Shown here: in pieces, positions 1 through 8,907 of the stretch
Position numbering within the stretch: the first letter of the stretch is position 1
Layout: each line of letters begins with the position of its first letter
Assembly: GCA_946887075.1 (NCBI GenBank)
Contig: CAMPKA010000003.1
Location: 197,282 to 261,281, forward strand
Length of the DNA stretch: 64,000 bases
Origin: an uncultured Salinimicrobium sp.
GTDB taxonomy: Bacteria > Bacteroidota > Bacteroidia > Flavobacteriales > Flavobacteriaceae
Direction: 5' to 3'
Notes under the pieces: model-generated
Told to the model about the DNA's origin: nothing
The model's input: the letters and a program-made list of their open reading frames with translations, nothing else
Databases searched by the model: none
Program-made: the position numbers and the translations under genes

Positions 1-1
1 T

Positions 2-1012
2 AGCATCCGGGATTACGGTTCCTATTACCTGCTTCGGGTGAAGGAACCCTGGCCTGAGGCAGAGACTTCCTTTCGTTATCTTCTGGCAGAGGATGGGGCA
101 AAAATTCCGGAGGATATCCAATACGATGAGAAGATAAATATTCCGATACAGACCATTGCGGTCACCTCCACTACCCATATCCCTTCCCTTGATATTCTGG
201 ATGCAGAGGAAGCTCTGGTCGCGTTTCCTGGTCTGCACTACATATCATCTCCAGATACCAGAAAAAGAATAGCCGAAGGGAAAATCAGTGAATTGGGCAG
301 GAATGAGGATCTCAACACGGAAGTGCTTCTCGACCTTCAGCCGGATGTTCTGGTTGGATTCGCAATCAACGGGAACCTTGGGGACCTACAGATAATCGAT
401 CAGGGAGGTATTCCGGTACTCTACAATTCAGATTGGACCGAGGTTTCGCCATTGGGAAAGGCAGAATGGATCAAATTCTTCGGGGTACTCTTTGGGAAAT
501 TGCCTGAGGCAACAGCCTTTTTCGAGGAAATAGAACACCAGTACCTGACAGCTAAGCAACTGGCCCAGAAAGCTGATCACCATCCCACGGTCTTGGCTGG
601 TGCAATGTACAAGGATCAGTGGTATCTGCCGGCAGGGGAAAGCTGGCATGCTCAGTTTATCCAGGATGCTGGAGGACGTTATCTCTTTGGGGAGACAGAA
701 GGTACGGGAAGTCTTTCCCTTTCGCTGGAAACGGTGCTGAGTCAGGGAACAGGCGCTGATTACTGGATTGGTCCTGCTCAATTCGAGACTTATGAGGCAA
801 TGCGAGATGCCTCTCCCCATTACACCCGATTTGCCGCATACCAGCAAAGAAATATCTATACCTTTGCCAGCAGTAAAGGGGAGACCGGTGGAATTCTGTA
901 CTATGAACTTGCTCCAAATCGGCCGGATCTGGTGTTGCAAGACCTGATTTCGATTTTTCACCCCAGGCTGTTGCCAGGTTATACACCCGTTTTCTATAAA
1001 CCTCTGAAATAA
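2..1012 (+). CDS. ABC transporter substrate-binding protein (iron/cobalamin type), 5' end cut off
   Basis: Periplasmic or lipid-anchored binding protein that captures an iron chelate or cobalamin and passes it to the permease encoded directly downstream. The frame stays open to the left edge of the window, so the signal peptide and first residues are missing; a GTG at position 38 is an internal codon in my reading, because the residues before it (ending YYLLRV) match the start of the fold seen in flavobacterial members. 336 residues are visible. The two lobes of a class III (helical-backbone) binding protein follow, with the typical pattern of a short first lobe (VTSTTHIPSLDIL), a segment LLDLQPDVLVG and a second lobe ending in a long helix. 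The stop codon abuts the GTG start of the permease, as expected for one operon. The substrate cannot be decided from sequence alone. Confidence 0.85.
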   Translation, partial: SIRDYGSYYLLRVKEPWPEAETSFRYLLAEDGAKIPEDIQYDEKINIPIQTIAVTSTTHIPSLDILDAEEALVAFPGLHYISSPDTRKRIAEGKISELGRNEDLNTEVLLDLQPDVLVGFAINGNLGDLQIIDQGGIPVLYNSDWTEVSPLGKAEWIKFFGVLFGKLPEATAFFEEIEHQYLTAKQLAQKADHHPTVLAGAMYKDQWYLPAGESWHAQFIQDAGGRYLFGETEGTGSLSLSLETVLSQGTGADYWIGPAQFETYEAMRDASPHYTRFAAYQQRNIYTFASSKGETGGILYYELAPNRPDLVLQDLISIFHPRLLPGYTPVFYKPLK

Positions 1013-2044
1013 GTGCTTGCGATTAGAAATCATAAAATCCCCCTGCTCCTGCTGATCTTTATGATGGCAGCCGCCTGGTTGCTCAATATCAGCCTGGGAT
1101 CTGTTCATATCCCGCTCCGTGAGGTGGTAGATGTGTTCTTCTCGCCAGAAGGTTCCGCCTCGAATTCCAGATATATCATCGTCAACTACCGGATTCCTAA
1201 AGCTATTACTGCTGTCCTGGCCGGGTCAGGGCTCGGGGTCAGCGGTTTGCTGATGCAGACCCTTTTCCGCAACCCTCTGGCTGGTCCTTATGTGCTCGGA
1301 ATTAGCAGCGGGGCCAGTCTGGGAGTGGCCCTGGTCCTGATGGGAGCAAGCCTTATGGGTGGGATGGCGGGAGCGGCCGTCTCCTCAAGCTGGGCCCTCG
1401 TTCTGGCGGCCAGCGCAGGAAGTCTGCTGGTTCTGTTCTCTGTTCTTCTAGCTTCTTTACGCCTTAAAGACACCATGGCAATTCTGATCATTGGGCTCAT
1501 GTTTGCCAGCCTAACCTCGGCACTGGTAAGCGTCCTGGCGTATTTTAGTCCGGCGGCTCAATTGCAGCAGTATGTTTTCTGGACCTATGGAAGTGTGGGT
1601 GATCTGAGCTGGCCCGAACTTGGGGTGCTGGGATGTTTCTGGGGACTGGGGATAGGGGTCGCCCTCTACTGTACAAAAGACCTCAACTCCCTCCTCCTGG
1701 GCGAGCAGTATGCCAAAAGTATGGGAACCCGGGTAAGAAGGAACCGGATCCTGTTGATCCTGGCTACCAGCCTTCTTGCAGGCAGCATCACGGCTTTTGC
1801 AGGCCCGATTGCGTTCGTTGGTCTCGCCGTGCCTCATCTGGTAAGACAAATGGTTTCAGGAAATGACCACCGCATCCTGCTGCCTGCAGTAATATTTGGT
1901 GGAGCGATTCTAATGCTGATGTGTGATACCGTTGCACAATTACCCGGTACTGAACATACCTTACCGATCAATGCGGTCACTTCCGTGATTGGAGCCCCGG
2001 TGGTGATATGGCTCCTGGTAAGAAAAAGAAAGTTCATCTTTTAA
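1013..2044 (+). CDS. FecCD-family ABC transporter permease
   Basis: Inner-membrane permease of the FecCD/BtuC family, 343 residues, the usual length, with about ten hydrophobic helices. It forms the channel through which the iron chelate or cobalamin delivered by the binding protein crosses the membrane. Recognisable features are the conserved stretch LRNPLAGPYVLGISSGAS-like region around residues 84-103 (here FRNPLAGPYVLGISSGAS) and the C-terminal GPIAFVGLAVPHLVR at about residue 263, which contacts the ATPase. It starts with GTG immediately after the stop of the binding protein and ends four bases before the ATPase start, so the three genes form one transcription unit. Confidence 0.93.
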   Translation: MLAIRNHKIPLLLLIFMMAAAWLLNISLGSVHIPLREVVDVFFSPEGSASNSRYIIVNYRIPKAITAVLAGSGLGVSGLLMQTLFRNPLAGPYVLGISSGASLGVALVLMGASLMGGMAGAAVSSSWALVLAASAGSLLVLFSVLLASLRLKDTMAILIIGLMFASLTSALVSVLAYFSPAAQLQQYVFWTYGSVGDLSWPELGVLGCFWGLGIGVALYCTKDLNSLLLGEQYAKSMGTRVRRNRILLILATSLLAGSITAFAGPIAFVGLAVPHLVRQMVSGNDHRILLPAVIFGGAILMLMCDTVAQLPGTEHTLPINAVTSVIGAPVVIWLLVRKRKFIF

Positions 2045-2048
2045 AGTC

Positions 2049-2849
2049 ATGGTCACAGAAGTCGAGAACAAAAATAGTATTCTGGAAACGCTGGATCTTT
2101 CAGTTGGGTATCGAAAGAAGCGGTCGCTTTTGACTTTGGCTTCAGGGATTAACCTCCGGGTCAAAAAGGGAGAGCTTGTCGCCTTGATCGGGCAGAATGG
2201 CATCGGAAAATCTACCTTGCTCAAAACCATTAGCGGACTTCAGCCTGCTCTAACCGGGAGTATCCTGTTGGAAGGAAAGGACCGAAACCAGCTCTCGGAT
2301 AGGGAACTTGCACGGAAAATCAGCGTAGTGCTGACCGGGCAGCCGTTTTCCAAAAACCTCAGTGTGGAAGAACTGGTCGCTTTGGGAAGGCAGCCATACA
2401 CCAACTGGCTGGGCAGCTTTGGCCCGCAGGACCGGGAGGCCACCTTTCGAGCACTCGACCTGGTCAATATCCGAAATCTTTCCCAGAGGAAATGTTATGA
2501 GCTTAGTGATGGACAGCTTCAGAAAGTGCTTATTGCAAGAGCTCTGGGACAGGACACGCCAATTATGGTCCTCGATGAACCTACCTCCCATCTGGACCTT
2601 TACCACAAGGCCCAGGTCCTGCAGCTCCTGAAAGGTCTGACCCAAAAAACAAAAAAAACCATCCTCTTTGCCACCCATGAACTCAATCTGGCGCTCCAGC
2701 TTTGCGATCGTCTTGTTGTGATGAAAGAGGCTAAAGTTTATTGTGGTTCCCCTGAAGAATTGATCGCAACCGGAATTTTTAGAACCCTCTTTCCCGATGA
2801 TCTCATCAGCTTCGACCCGATGGACAAAAGCTTTAGGATTAAATCCTGA
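2049..2849 (+). CDS. ABC transporter ATP-binding protein (FecE/BtuD type)
   Basis: Cytoplasmic ATPase that powers the importer formed with the two upstream genes. 266 residues. Walker A is at residues 48-56 (GQNGIGKST), the signature motif at 152-156 is LSDGQ rather than the usual LSGGQ, and Walker B with the catalytic Glu is at 171-177 (PIMVLDE), followed by the H-loop ATHE near residue 218. A Gly-to-Asp change at the third signature position is tolerated in several iron/cobalamin ATPases, so I do not read it as inactivation. The next gene has its own promoter starting inside the end of this one, so the importer operon probably ends here. Confidence 0.93.
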   Translation: MVTEVENKNSILETLDLSVGYRKKRSLLTLASGINLRVKKGELVALIGQNGIGKSTLLKTISGLQPALTGSILLEGKDRNQLSDRELARKISVVLTGQPFSKNLSVEELVALGRQPYTNWLGSFGPQDREATFRALDLVNIRNLSQRKCYELSDGQLQKVLIARALGQDTPIMVLDEPTSHLDLYHKAQVLQLLKGLTQKTKKTILFATHELNLALQLCDRLVVMKEAKVYCGSPEELIATGIFRTLFPDDLISFDPMDKSFRIKS

Positions 2850-2862
2850 AAAGTTATATTTG
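2832..2862 (+). promoter_or_regulatory. Promoter of rmuC
   Basis: Bacteroidota-type promoter: TTTA (2832-2835), 19 bases, then TATATTTG (2855-2862), an exact TAnnTTTG box. Transcription would begin near 2869, ten bases before the rmuC ATG. The upstream element overlaps the last codons of the ABC ATPase gene. Confidence 0.65.
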
Positions 2863-2878
2863 AGAAAAGACAATCAGT

Positions 2879-4234
2879 ATGAATACAACTTTTGTTCAAA
2901 TCCTGGTATTGCTGTCCGGAGCATTAATCGGGTACTTTCTTACCCGATTAACCGGGAGAAATTCCCGAAAACTGATCGAGCAACAACATCTCCAGCAGTT
3001 GGAGCAAACGAAGGAATACCTGGTCCAGGGACGGGAAGAAGCGGAAGAAAGGCTCAAACAGGCCCTTGCGGAAAGGGAACTCCTGCGCCAGGAAAAAGAT
3101 GACTATCGCCAGCAAGTGACCCAAAGTCATTCAGAGCTTGTCCATCTGCGGGAAAGAATGAAAGAGCAACAAGGAGAGCTGGAGAAACTTCAGGATAAAT
3201 TTTCAATTCAGTTCGAGAATCTGGCCAATAAGATTCTCGAACAAAAGACGGAGAAATTCACCTTGCTCAACAAGGAGAATATCTCCCGTATTCTTGATCC
3301 TCTTCAGGAAAAGATCAGGCAGTTTGAAGAAAAGGTAGAGAAGAACGCTTCGGATTTCACCAGGAGAAACGCGGAACTGGATAAGCAGCTTCAACTGCTC
3401 AACCAGCAGAACATCAAGATAAGCGAGGAAGCCACCAACCTTACCCGGGCACTAAAGGGAGATCACCAGAAACAGGGTAGCTGGGGGGAGATTATCCTTG
3501 AAAGGGTCCTTGAAAGAAGCGGACTGCACAAGGATCAGGAATATTTTGTACAACATAGCTTTACCTCAGAAGAAGGAAGGAAACTGAGACCGGACGTGAT
3601 CATATCTCTGCCCGGCAACAGAAAGCTCATCATAGACTCGAAGGTTTCCCTAAATGCCTATGACAGGTATTGCGGGGAAGAGGACAAAGAAGTTCAGGCA
3701 GTATGCTTAAAGGAGCATTTGCGGGCAATCAGGGATCGGGTCAATGAACTGAGCAAGAAGGATTATCAGCTGATTTACGAGGTCGAGAGCCCGGACTTCG
3801 TCCTGCTTTTCGTACCGATCGAGGCTGCCTTTGCAGTGGCTTCAAGGGAATATCCTGCCCTGTATTCTGAGGCCTTCGAAAAAAACATCATCATTGTTAC
3901 TCCAACGACCCTTCTTGCTGTTCTCCGGACCATCGACAGTATGTGGCAAAGCGAAAAGCAGAAACAAAATGCCATAGAAATTGCCACTCAGGCAGGAAGA
4001 CTCTATGATTCCTTTACAGGGCTTACGGAGGAATTGCTGAAGGTCGGGCGCCAAATGACTGCTTTACAAAACAGCTATGATGGCGCGATGAAAAAGCTCA
4101 CCGGAAAAGGAAACCTGGCAACCCGGGTGGAAAAACTGAAGAAACTCGGTGCCAAGGCCAGCAAGGAAATCGACGGCCGGCTTCTCCAGGAAAAGGAAGA
4201 GGAACAAGATAAGGAGGTCATACAACTGAAATGA
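2879..4234 (+). CDS. rmuC: RmuC-family DNA recombination protein
   Basis: Membrane-anchored nuclease-fold protein; RmuC family members limit inversions and rearrangements at repeats, and the C-terminal region is related to restriction-endonuclease folds. 451 residues. An N-terminal membrane helix (about residues 4-20) is followed by a long, highly charged coiled coil (about 25-190) and the conserved RmuC core (about 195-400), recognisable from GDHQKQGSWGEIILERVLE, from RPDVIISLPGNRKLIIDSKVS (catalytic-fold D and DSK motif) and from the later YPALYSEAF and ILLAVLRTI-like stretch. Its own promoter lies immediately upstream. Its TGA stop overlaps an ATG (ATGA, 4231-4234) that opens a 15-codon frame leading to the next gene. 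Confidence 0.93.
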   Translation: MNTTFVQILVLLSGALIGYFLTRLTGRNSRKLIEQQHLQQLEQTKEYLVQGREEAEERLKQALAERELLRQEKDDYRQQVTQSHSELVHLRERMKEQQGELEKLQDKFSIQFENLANKILEQKTEKFTLLNKENISRILDPLQEKIRQFEEKVEKNASDFTRRNAELDKQLQLLNQQNIKISEEATNLTRALKGDHQKQGSWGEIILERVLERSGLHKDQEYFVQHSFTSEEGRKLRPDVIISLPGNRKLIIDSKVSLNAYDRYCGEEDKEVQAVCLKEHLRAIRDRVNELSKKDYQLIYEVESPDFVLLFVPIEAAFAVASREYPALYSEAFEKNIIIVTPTTLLAVLRTIDSMWQSEKQKQNAIEIATQAGRLYDSFTGLTEELLKVGRQMTALQNSYDGAMKKLTGKGNLATRVEKLKKLGAKASKEIDGRLLQEKEEEQDKEVIQLK

Positions 4235-4274
4235 ATCCGCTGAACCATATTGGCTCTTTAAGAATCCCGCTCGA

Positions 4275-5219
4275 TTGAGATCAGGAGGTTTCATAACGGC
4301 ATTATTCCTGTCCATTCTTCTGGCCTGGATTTTTCCGGCTGGTCCCGGACATCTTCCTCTTGAGGAAATCAGCAATATCGGGATAGGCCTGATCTTTTTC
4401 TTTTACGGGATAAAACTTTCTCCGTCCGAATTCAGGAGTGGATTCGCCAATTACCGTGTGCACCTCCTGATCCAGATGTGCACCTTTGTCGTTTTCCCGC
4501 TTCTTACATTGATGTTCATTCCGCTTTTTGAAGACGGGGTGCGGTCAGAATTGTGGCTCTCGCTGTTTTTCCTTTCTGCCCTTCCCTCTACTGTGAGCTC
4601 CTCCGTCGTCATGGTATCTATGGCAAAGGGGAATATTTCGGTGGCCATCTTTAATGCCAGTGCCTCGGGACTCCTGGGGATTTTTCTGACGCCCTTGTTG
4701 ATGAGCGTTTTTCTGACTGGATCAGCCCAGTTTGAATTTTCCACTGTCCTGACGAAGCTCTTTCTCCAGGTTATCCTCCCCCTGACTCTTGGCCTCCTCC
4801 TGCACGCTTCCCTTTTTCCCTTTGTCCATCGCAACAGCAAAAAGATCAGCTTTTTCGACAAATCCGTCATTGTTCTGATCGCCTATATCAGTTTCTGCTC
4901 CGCATTTGATTCGAAACTCTTTGTCAGGATTCCCTTTGAAGGGTTACTCCTGCTCTGCATCCTGATCGTACTGTTGTTTTTAGCGATTTACAGTATCAGC
5001 GGCTATTTGGGTGAGCTGCTGCACCTTAACAGGAGGGATAAAATCAGTGTCAGGTTTTGCAGTAGTAAAAAATCTCTTGTCCACGGCTCCGTGATGGCGA
5101 GCATCATTTTTGCGAATTCTCCGGGTTCCGCCATTTTTCTTCTGCCTGTGATGCTGTACCACACATTTCAACTCCTGATCATCTCCCATCTGGCACAGAG
5201 GTACAGCAGGCACTCCTGA
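4275..5219 (+). CDS. SBF-like (bile acid:sodium symporter-like) transporter
   Basis: Integral membrane protein, 314 residues with about nine or ten helices, of the SBF-like family (YfeH/P3 relatives). Family members are thought to move organic anions or arsenite-like substrates with sodium or protons, but the substrate here is unknown. Hallmarks are GLIFFFYGIKLSP near residue 40 and LSALPSTVSSSVVMVSMAKGN near 105. The only plausible start is a TTG at 4275, whose own bases overlap the stop of a 15-codon reading frame (4231-4278) that begins on the rmuC stop. Either translation reinitiates there or the first exposed residues come from a frameshifted N-terminus (see findings). It converges on the DUF423 gene with a six-base gap. 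Confidence 0.78.
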   Translation: MRSGGFITALFLSILLAWIFPAGPGHLPLEEISNIGIGLIFFFYGIKLSPSEFRSGFANYRVHLLIQMCTFVVFPLLTLMFIPLFEDGVRSELWLSLFFLSALPSTVSSSVVMVSMAKGNISVAIFNASASGLLGIFLTPLLMSVFLTGSAQFEFSTVLTKLFLQVILPLTLGLLLHASLFPFVHRNSKKISFFDKSVIVLIAYISFCSAFDSKLFVRIPFEGLLLLCILIVLLFLAIYSISGYLGELLHLNRRDKISVRFCSSKKSLVHGSVMASIIFANSPGSAIFLLPVMLYHTFQLLIISHLAQRYSRHS

Positions 5220-5225
5220 TCGAGA

Positions 5226-5609
5226 TTAAAAGGATTCCGTGGCGTTGAAGACAAAGAGCATCCACCCGAGGACAAGGAAAATGCCTCCCAATGGCGTTAC
5301 TGGTCCCAGCACCGACCATTTGCGCCCCAGGGCACGACCCAGAACCAGACCATAAATACTGAAGGAAAATAAACAGGTTCCCAAAATAATTCCCACGGCC
5401 ATCATTTGCTGGGAGATCTGGTCAAAAGGAAACATGATGCCCATACCTATCAGAAGCAGGGCGTGATACATCTGGTATTTGACCCCTGTTTCGAAACTCG
5501 ACAGTTGGGCCTGGTCGAGGCGTTTCTTCAGCCAGTGCGCACCGAAAGCGCCCAGGATGATACTCAGGCTCCCCAGAATCCCGGCAATAATTATGACTGT
5601 GCCTTTCAT
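5226..5609 (-). CDS. DUF423 family small membrane protein (YgdD type)
   Basis: 127 residues with four predicted membrane helices. The N-terminal IIIAGILGSLSIILGAFGAHWLKKRL and the QMYHALLLIGMG motif identify the DUF423 family; the molecular role of this family is not established. The gene starts 16 bases after the carB stop on the same strand, so it is probably cotranscribed with carB. It ends six bases from the convergent SBF-like transporter gene, with no clear terminator between them. Confidence 0.85.
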   Translation of the reverse strand: MKGTVIIIAGILGSLSIILGAFGAHWLKKRLDQAQLSSFETGVKYQMYHALLLIGMGIMFPFDQISQQMMAVGIILGTCLFSFSIYGLVLGRALGRKWSVLGPVTPLGGIFLVLGWMLFVFNATESF

Positions 5610-5625
5610 CGGGTTTTAATAGGGC

Positions 5626-8478
5626 TTATTTTGTGAGATACATTCTTCTCCTGGAGTACAGGTCATAGAAGACATCGTCTTTGAGGCTATCGATGAACAA
5701 GATGCTTTCCCCGGTACTCTTCATTTCCGGCCCTAATTGCTTATTGACATGTGGAAATTTATTGAAGGAGAAGACCGGCTGTTTGATCGCATAGCCTTTC
5801 AGATTGCTCTCAAACTTAAAATCCTTGATCTTCTTCTGACCCAGCATGACTTTCGTGGCATAATTGACATAAGGCTGCCCGTAAGCTTTGGCAATGAAAG
5901 GAACAGTGCGGGAGGCACGCGGGTTGGCTTCTATGATATATACCTTGTCATCCTTAATGGCGAACTGAATGTTGATCAGACCGACCGTGTTCAGCGCAAG
6001 AGCGATTTTCTTCGTGTGATCCTTGATCTGCTGCATCACAAGATCCCCAAGATTAAAGGGAGGAAGTGTGGCATTGGAATCCCCGGAATGAATTCCGCAC
6101 GGCTCGATGTGCTCCATAATTCCTATGATCTGGACTTCTTCCCCATCGCAGATTGCGTCAGCCTCTGCCTCAATAGCCCCGTCGAGGTAATGATCCAGCA
6201 GGAGCTTGTTATTCGGAATTTTCCGAAGCAGGTCTATCACATGTTCTTCGAGATCCTTTTTGTTGATCACGATTTTCATTCCCTGCCCTCCCAGCACATA
6301 GGATGGCCTTACCAGGATAGGGAAATCGAGTTCATCAGCAAGGGCAAGGGCTTCATCAGCGGTTTCTGCCACCCCGAATTCTGGATAAGGGATATTGTTC
6401 TCCTGGAGCAATTTTGAAAATGAACCGCGGTCTTCTGCCAGATCCAGAGAACGGAAACTGGTTCCCATGATTTTGATCCCGTACCTGTCCAATTTCTCGG
6501 CTAGTTTTAAGGCGGTCTGCCCCCCGAGCTGAACGATTACCCCTTCTGGTTTTTCATGACGAATAATGTCATAGATGTGTTCCCAGAAAACAGGCTCAAA
6601 GTAAAGTTTGTCAGCTACATCGAAGTCAGTTGATACCGTTTCTGGATTACAATTGATCATAATTGTTTCATAACCACATTCCGAAGCTGCCAGGACTCCA
6701 TGCACACAGCAGTAATCAAATTCGATTCCCTGGCCTATCCTATTGGGACCGGAACCCAGAACAACAATCTTCTTCCGGTCCGAAACCTTACTGTCATTCT
6801 CCACATAACTTCTCCCGTCCGGAGTCTCTATCTCGGCCTCGAATGTCGAATAGTAGAAAGGGGTCTCGGCCCGGAATTCCCCAGCGCAGGTATCGACCAG
6901 CTTAAATATCCGGTTGATTTGCAGCTCTTCCCGCTTTTTGTATACCTCGCTTTCCAGGCATTCCACCATATAGGCGATCTGGCGATCTGCAAATCCTTTC
7001 TGTTTGGCTTCGAGCAACAGGTCCTTGGGAAGATCATCTATACTATAACGAGAAATCTCTGTTTCAAGAGTATATAACTCCTCGTATTGCTTGAGGAACC
7101 ACATATCTATTTTGGTGATTTCATGTATCCGGTTAAGGGTAATCCCGAGCTGAATCGCATCATAAATGACAAAGACCCGATCCCAACTGGGGTTCTCGAG
7201 CTTTTCGATGATCTGGTCGTAATTCGTATATCCCTTTCCGTCCGCACCAAGTCCGTTCCGTTTAATCTCAAGGGATTGGGTTGCCTTATGAAGGGCCTCC
7301 TGGAATGAACGTCCAATTCCCATTACCTCACCCACAGATTTCATCTGAAGCCCCAGGGTCCTGTCACTACCTTCGAATTTATCGAAGTTCCATCTCGGGA
7401 TCTTCACAATGACGTAATCAAGACTGGGTTCGAATAATGCAGAGGTCGATTTCGTGATCTGATTTTCCAGTTCATCAAGATTATAACCTATAGCCAGTTT
7501 GGCGGCAATCTTGGCAATCGGATAACCCGTTGCCTTGGACGCCAGGGCAGAGGATCTGGAAACCCTCGGATTTATCTCAATGGCAATGATATCTTCCCTT
7601 TCATCCGGGCTAACGGCAAATTGTACGTTACATCCCCCGGCAAAATCCCCTATACTCCGCATCATCTTTATCGCCAGGTCGCGCATCCTCTGAAAAGTGA
7701 CGTCACTGAGGGTCATGGCAGGAGCTACCGTTATGGAATCCCCGGTATGGATCCCCATGGGGTCCATGTTCTCGATGGAACAGATGATGACCACATTGTC
7801 GTTTTTGTCCCGGAGGAGCTCGAGTTCATACTCCTTCCATCCGAGCAACGCCTTATCGATCAGTACCTCGTGAATCGGTGAGGCCTCCAGACCTCTGGTC
7901 AGAAGTTCGTCAAACTGCTCCCTGTCATGAACAAAAGATGCCCCGGTTCCACCCAGGGTAAAGGAAGGCCGGATAACAAGCGGGAAACCATATTCCTGAG
8001 CGATTTCCTTTCCTTGAAGAAAAGAGGTAGCGGTCTGTGCCGGGGCTACAGGGACTCCTATCCTCACCATGAGCTGCTTGAATTTTTCCCTGTCCTCCGT
8101 AATATTAATCGCATCTATATCTACCCCGATGATTTTGACATCGAAGTCCTTCCAGATGCCCTTTTCATCCGCTTCTATACAAAGATTCAGTGCTGTCTGA
8201 CCTCCCATAGTCGGAAGCACCGCATCGATCTGGGGATGGGCTTTGAGTATCTCAACGATCGACCTGGTGGTCAGGGGCTTGAGATAAACATGATCCGCCA
8301 TTGAAGGATCAGTCATAATGGTTGCAGGATTGGAATTGATCAGAATGGTTTCAATTCCGTCCTCTCTTAAAGATCTGAGCGCCTGGGTTCCGGAGTAATC
8401 AAATTCGCAGGCTTGTCCAATAATGATCGGACCTGAACCGATGATCAGTATACTTTTGAGATCTTTGTTCTTTGGCAT
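5626..8478 (-). CDS. carB: Carbamoyl-phosphate synthase large subunit, lacking the C-terminal regulatory domain
   Basis: Makes carbamoyl phosphate from bicarbonate, ammonia (delivered by the CarA subunit) and two ATP, for pyrimidine and arginine synthesis. 950 residues against about 1070 in Escherichia coli. Two homologous ATP-grasp halves are present: the carboxyphosphate half starts with SILIIGSGPIIIGQACEFDYSG and the carbamoyl half with KIVVLGSGPNRIGQGIEFDYC near residue 560; the oligomerisation region lies between them. The chain ends just after the second ATP-grasp half (SRRRMYLTK), so the methylglyoxal-synthase-like allosteric domain is absent. No remnant of it exists between the stop and the next gene. 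carA is not in the window. Confidence 0.95.
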   Translation of the reverse strand: MPKNKDLKSILIIGSGPIIIGQACEFDYSGTQALRSLREDGIETILINSNPATIMTDPSMADHVYLKPLTTRSIVEILKAHPQIDAVLPTMGGQTALNLCIEADEKGIWKDFDVKIIGVDIDAINITEDREKFKQLMVRIGVPVAPAQTATSFLQGKEIAQEYGFPLVIRPSFTLGGTGASFVHDREQFDELLTRGLEASPIHEVLIDKALLGWKEYELELLRDKNDNVVIICSIENMDPMGIHTGDSITVAPAMTLSDVTFQRMRDLAIKMMRSIGDFAGGCNVQFAVSPDEREDIIAIEINPRVSRSSALASKATGYPIAKIAAKLAIGYNLDELENQITKSTSALFEPSLDYVIVKIPRWNFDKFEGSDRTLGLQMKSVGEVMGIGRSFQEALHKATQSLEIKRNGLGADGKGYTNYDQIIEKLENPSWDRVFVIYDAIQLGITLNRIHEITKIDMWFLKQYEELYTLETEISRYSIDDLPKDLLLEAKQKGFADRQIAYMVECLESEVYKKREELQINRIFKLVDTCAGEFRAETPFYYSTFEAEIETPDGRSYVENDSKVSDRKKIVVLGSGPNRIGQGIEFDYCCVHGVLAASECGYETIMINCNPETVSTDFDVADKLYFEPVFWEHIYDIIRHEKPEGVIVQLGGQTALKLAEKLDRYGIKIMGTSFRSLDLAEDRGSFSKLLQENNIPYPEFGVAETADEALALADELDFPILVRPSYVLGGQGMKIVINKKDLEEHVIDLLRKIPNNKLLLDHYLDGAIEAEADAICDGEEVQIIGIMEHIEPCGIHSGDSNATLPPFNLGDLVMQQIKDHTKKIALALNTVGLINIQFAIKDDKVYIIEANPRASRTVPFIAKAYGQPYVNYATKVMLGQKKIKDFKFESNLKGYAIKQPVFSFNKFPHVNKQLGPEMKSTGESILFIDSLKDDVFYDLYSRRRMYLTK

Positions 8479-8525
8479 CTGAGTAGGTTATGGAGTGGAT
8501 GTAAAAATAACGAAGCTATAGGGTA

Positions 8526-8558
8526 TAAAAAAAGGTGTTACTGAAAAAGTAACACCTT
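8526..8558 (-). terminator. Intrinsic terminator of rpmH
   Basis: Perfect 11-bp stem AAGGTGTTACT (8532-8542) / AGTAACACCTT (8548-8558) with a GAAAA loop. Read on the minus strand it is followed by a run of six U (A at 8526-8531). It lies 27 bases after the rpmH stop and before carB, separating the two genes. Confidence 0.85.
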
Positions 8559-8584
8559 TATATTTTTCAGGAGTTCAATGACAT

Positions 8585-8743
8585 TTAGTGCTTGTGACGA
8601 TTTTCTGAAGACACGGATAATTTCTTTCTGCCTTTAGCTCTTCTTCGTGCAAGGACTTTTCTACCGTTTACACTTGCCATACGTTCTCTAAAACCGTGCT
8701 TGTTTTTCCTTTTTCTCTTCGAGGGTTGAAACGTTCTCTTCAT
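8585..8743 (-). CDS. rpmH: 50S ribosomal protein L34
   Basis: 52-residue basic ribosomal protein of the large subunit. The reading frame from ATG (8741-8743) gives [20 protein letters not shown], then [20 protein letters not shown], the canonical L34 sequence, and ends ENRHKH. It has its own promoter (8816-8845) and a strong terminator downstream, so it appears to be a single-gene transcription unit. Unlike many bacteria, rnpA and dnaA are not adjacent. Confidence 0.98.
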   Translation of the reverse strand: MKRTFQPSKRKRKNKHGFRERMASVNGRKVLARRRAKGRKKLSVSSENRHKH

Positions 8744-8815
8744 GATAAATTATCTTTGTTCTTCTTTGAAAATCGCCTGAACTAGCGCCTAAGGAGCAGT
8801 CCTTAAAACTGCGGG

Positions 8816-8845
8816 CAAATATACGAAGAGTTTTTACTCCCACAA
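8816..8845 (-). promoter_or_regulatory. Promoter of rpmH
   Basis: On the minus strand: TTG (8843-8845), exactly 19 bases, TATATTTG (8816-8823), a full TAnnTTTG box. The predicted transcript starts near 8809, giving a leader of about 65 bases before the rpmH ATG. Confidence 0.7.
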
Positions 8846-8879
8846 GACCAAAACCCAATAAATTTCGGATACTTTTTAG

Positions 8880-8887
8880 TACCTTTG
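8880..8887 (+). promoter_or_regulatory. Promoter -7 box of the TPR membrane protein gene
   Basis: TACCTTTG matches TAnnTTTG exactly and sits 20 bases before the ATG at 8908. No good TTTG element is found at the usual distance, so this is a weaker call than its neighbours. It diverges from the rpmH promoter. Confidence 0.45.
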
Positions 8888-8907
8888 CGGCCTCCAAAAA
8901 CCTCGTA

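Noticed and set aside
5737..6417. Long antisense frames within carB, and similar ones in purL, otsAB, manA and fadN
   Set aside because: They lie opposite strongly conserved genes, have no family features and reflect codon bias only.
8751..8758. TATCTTTG on the plus strand
   Set aside because: It lies in the leader of rpmH (minus strand) and is about 150 bases from any plus-strand gene; TACCTTTG at 8880 fits better.
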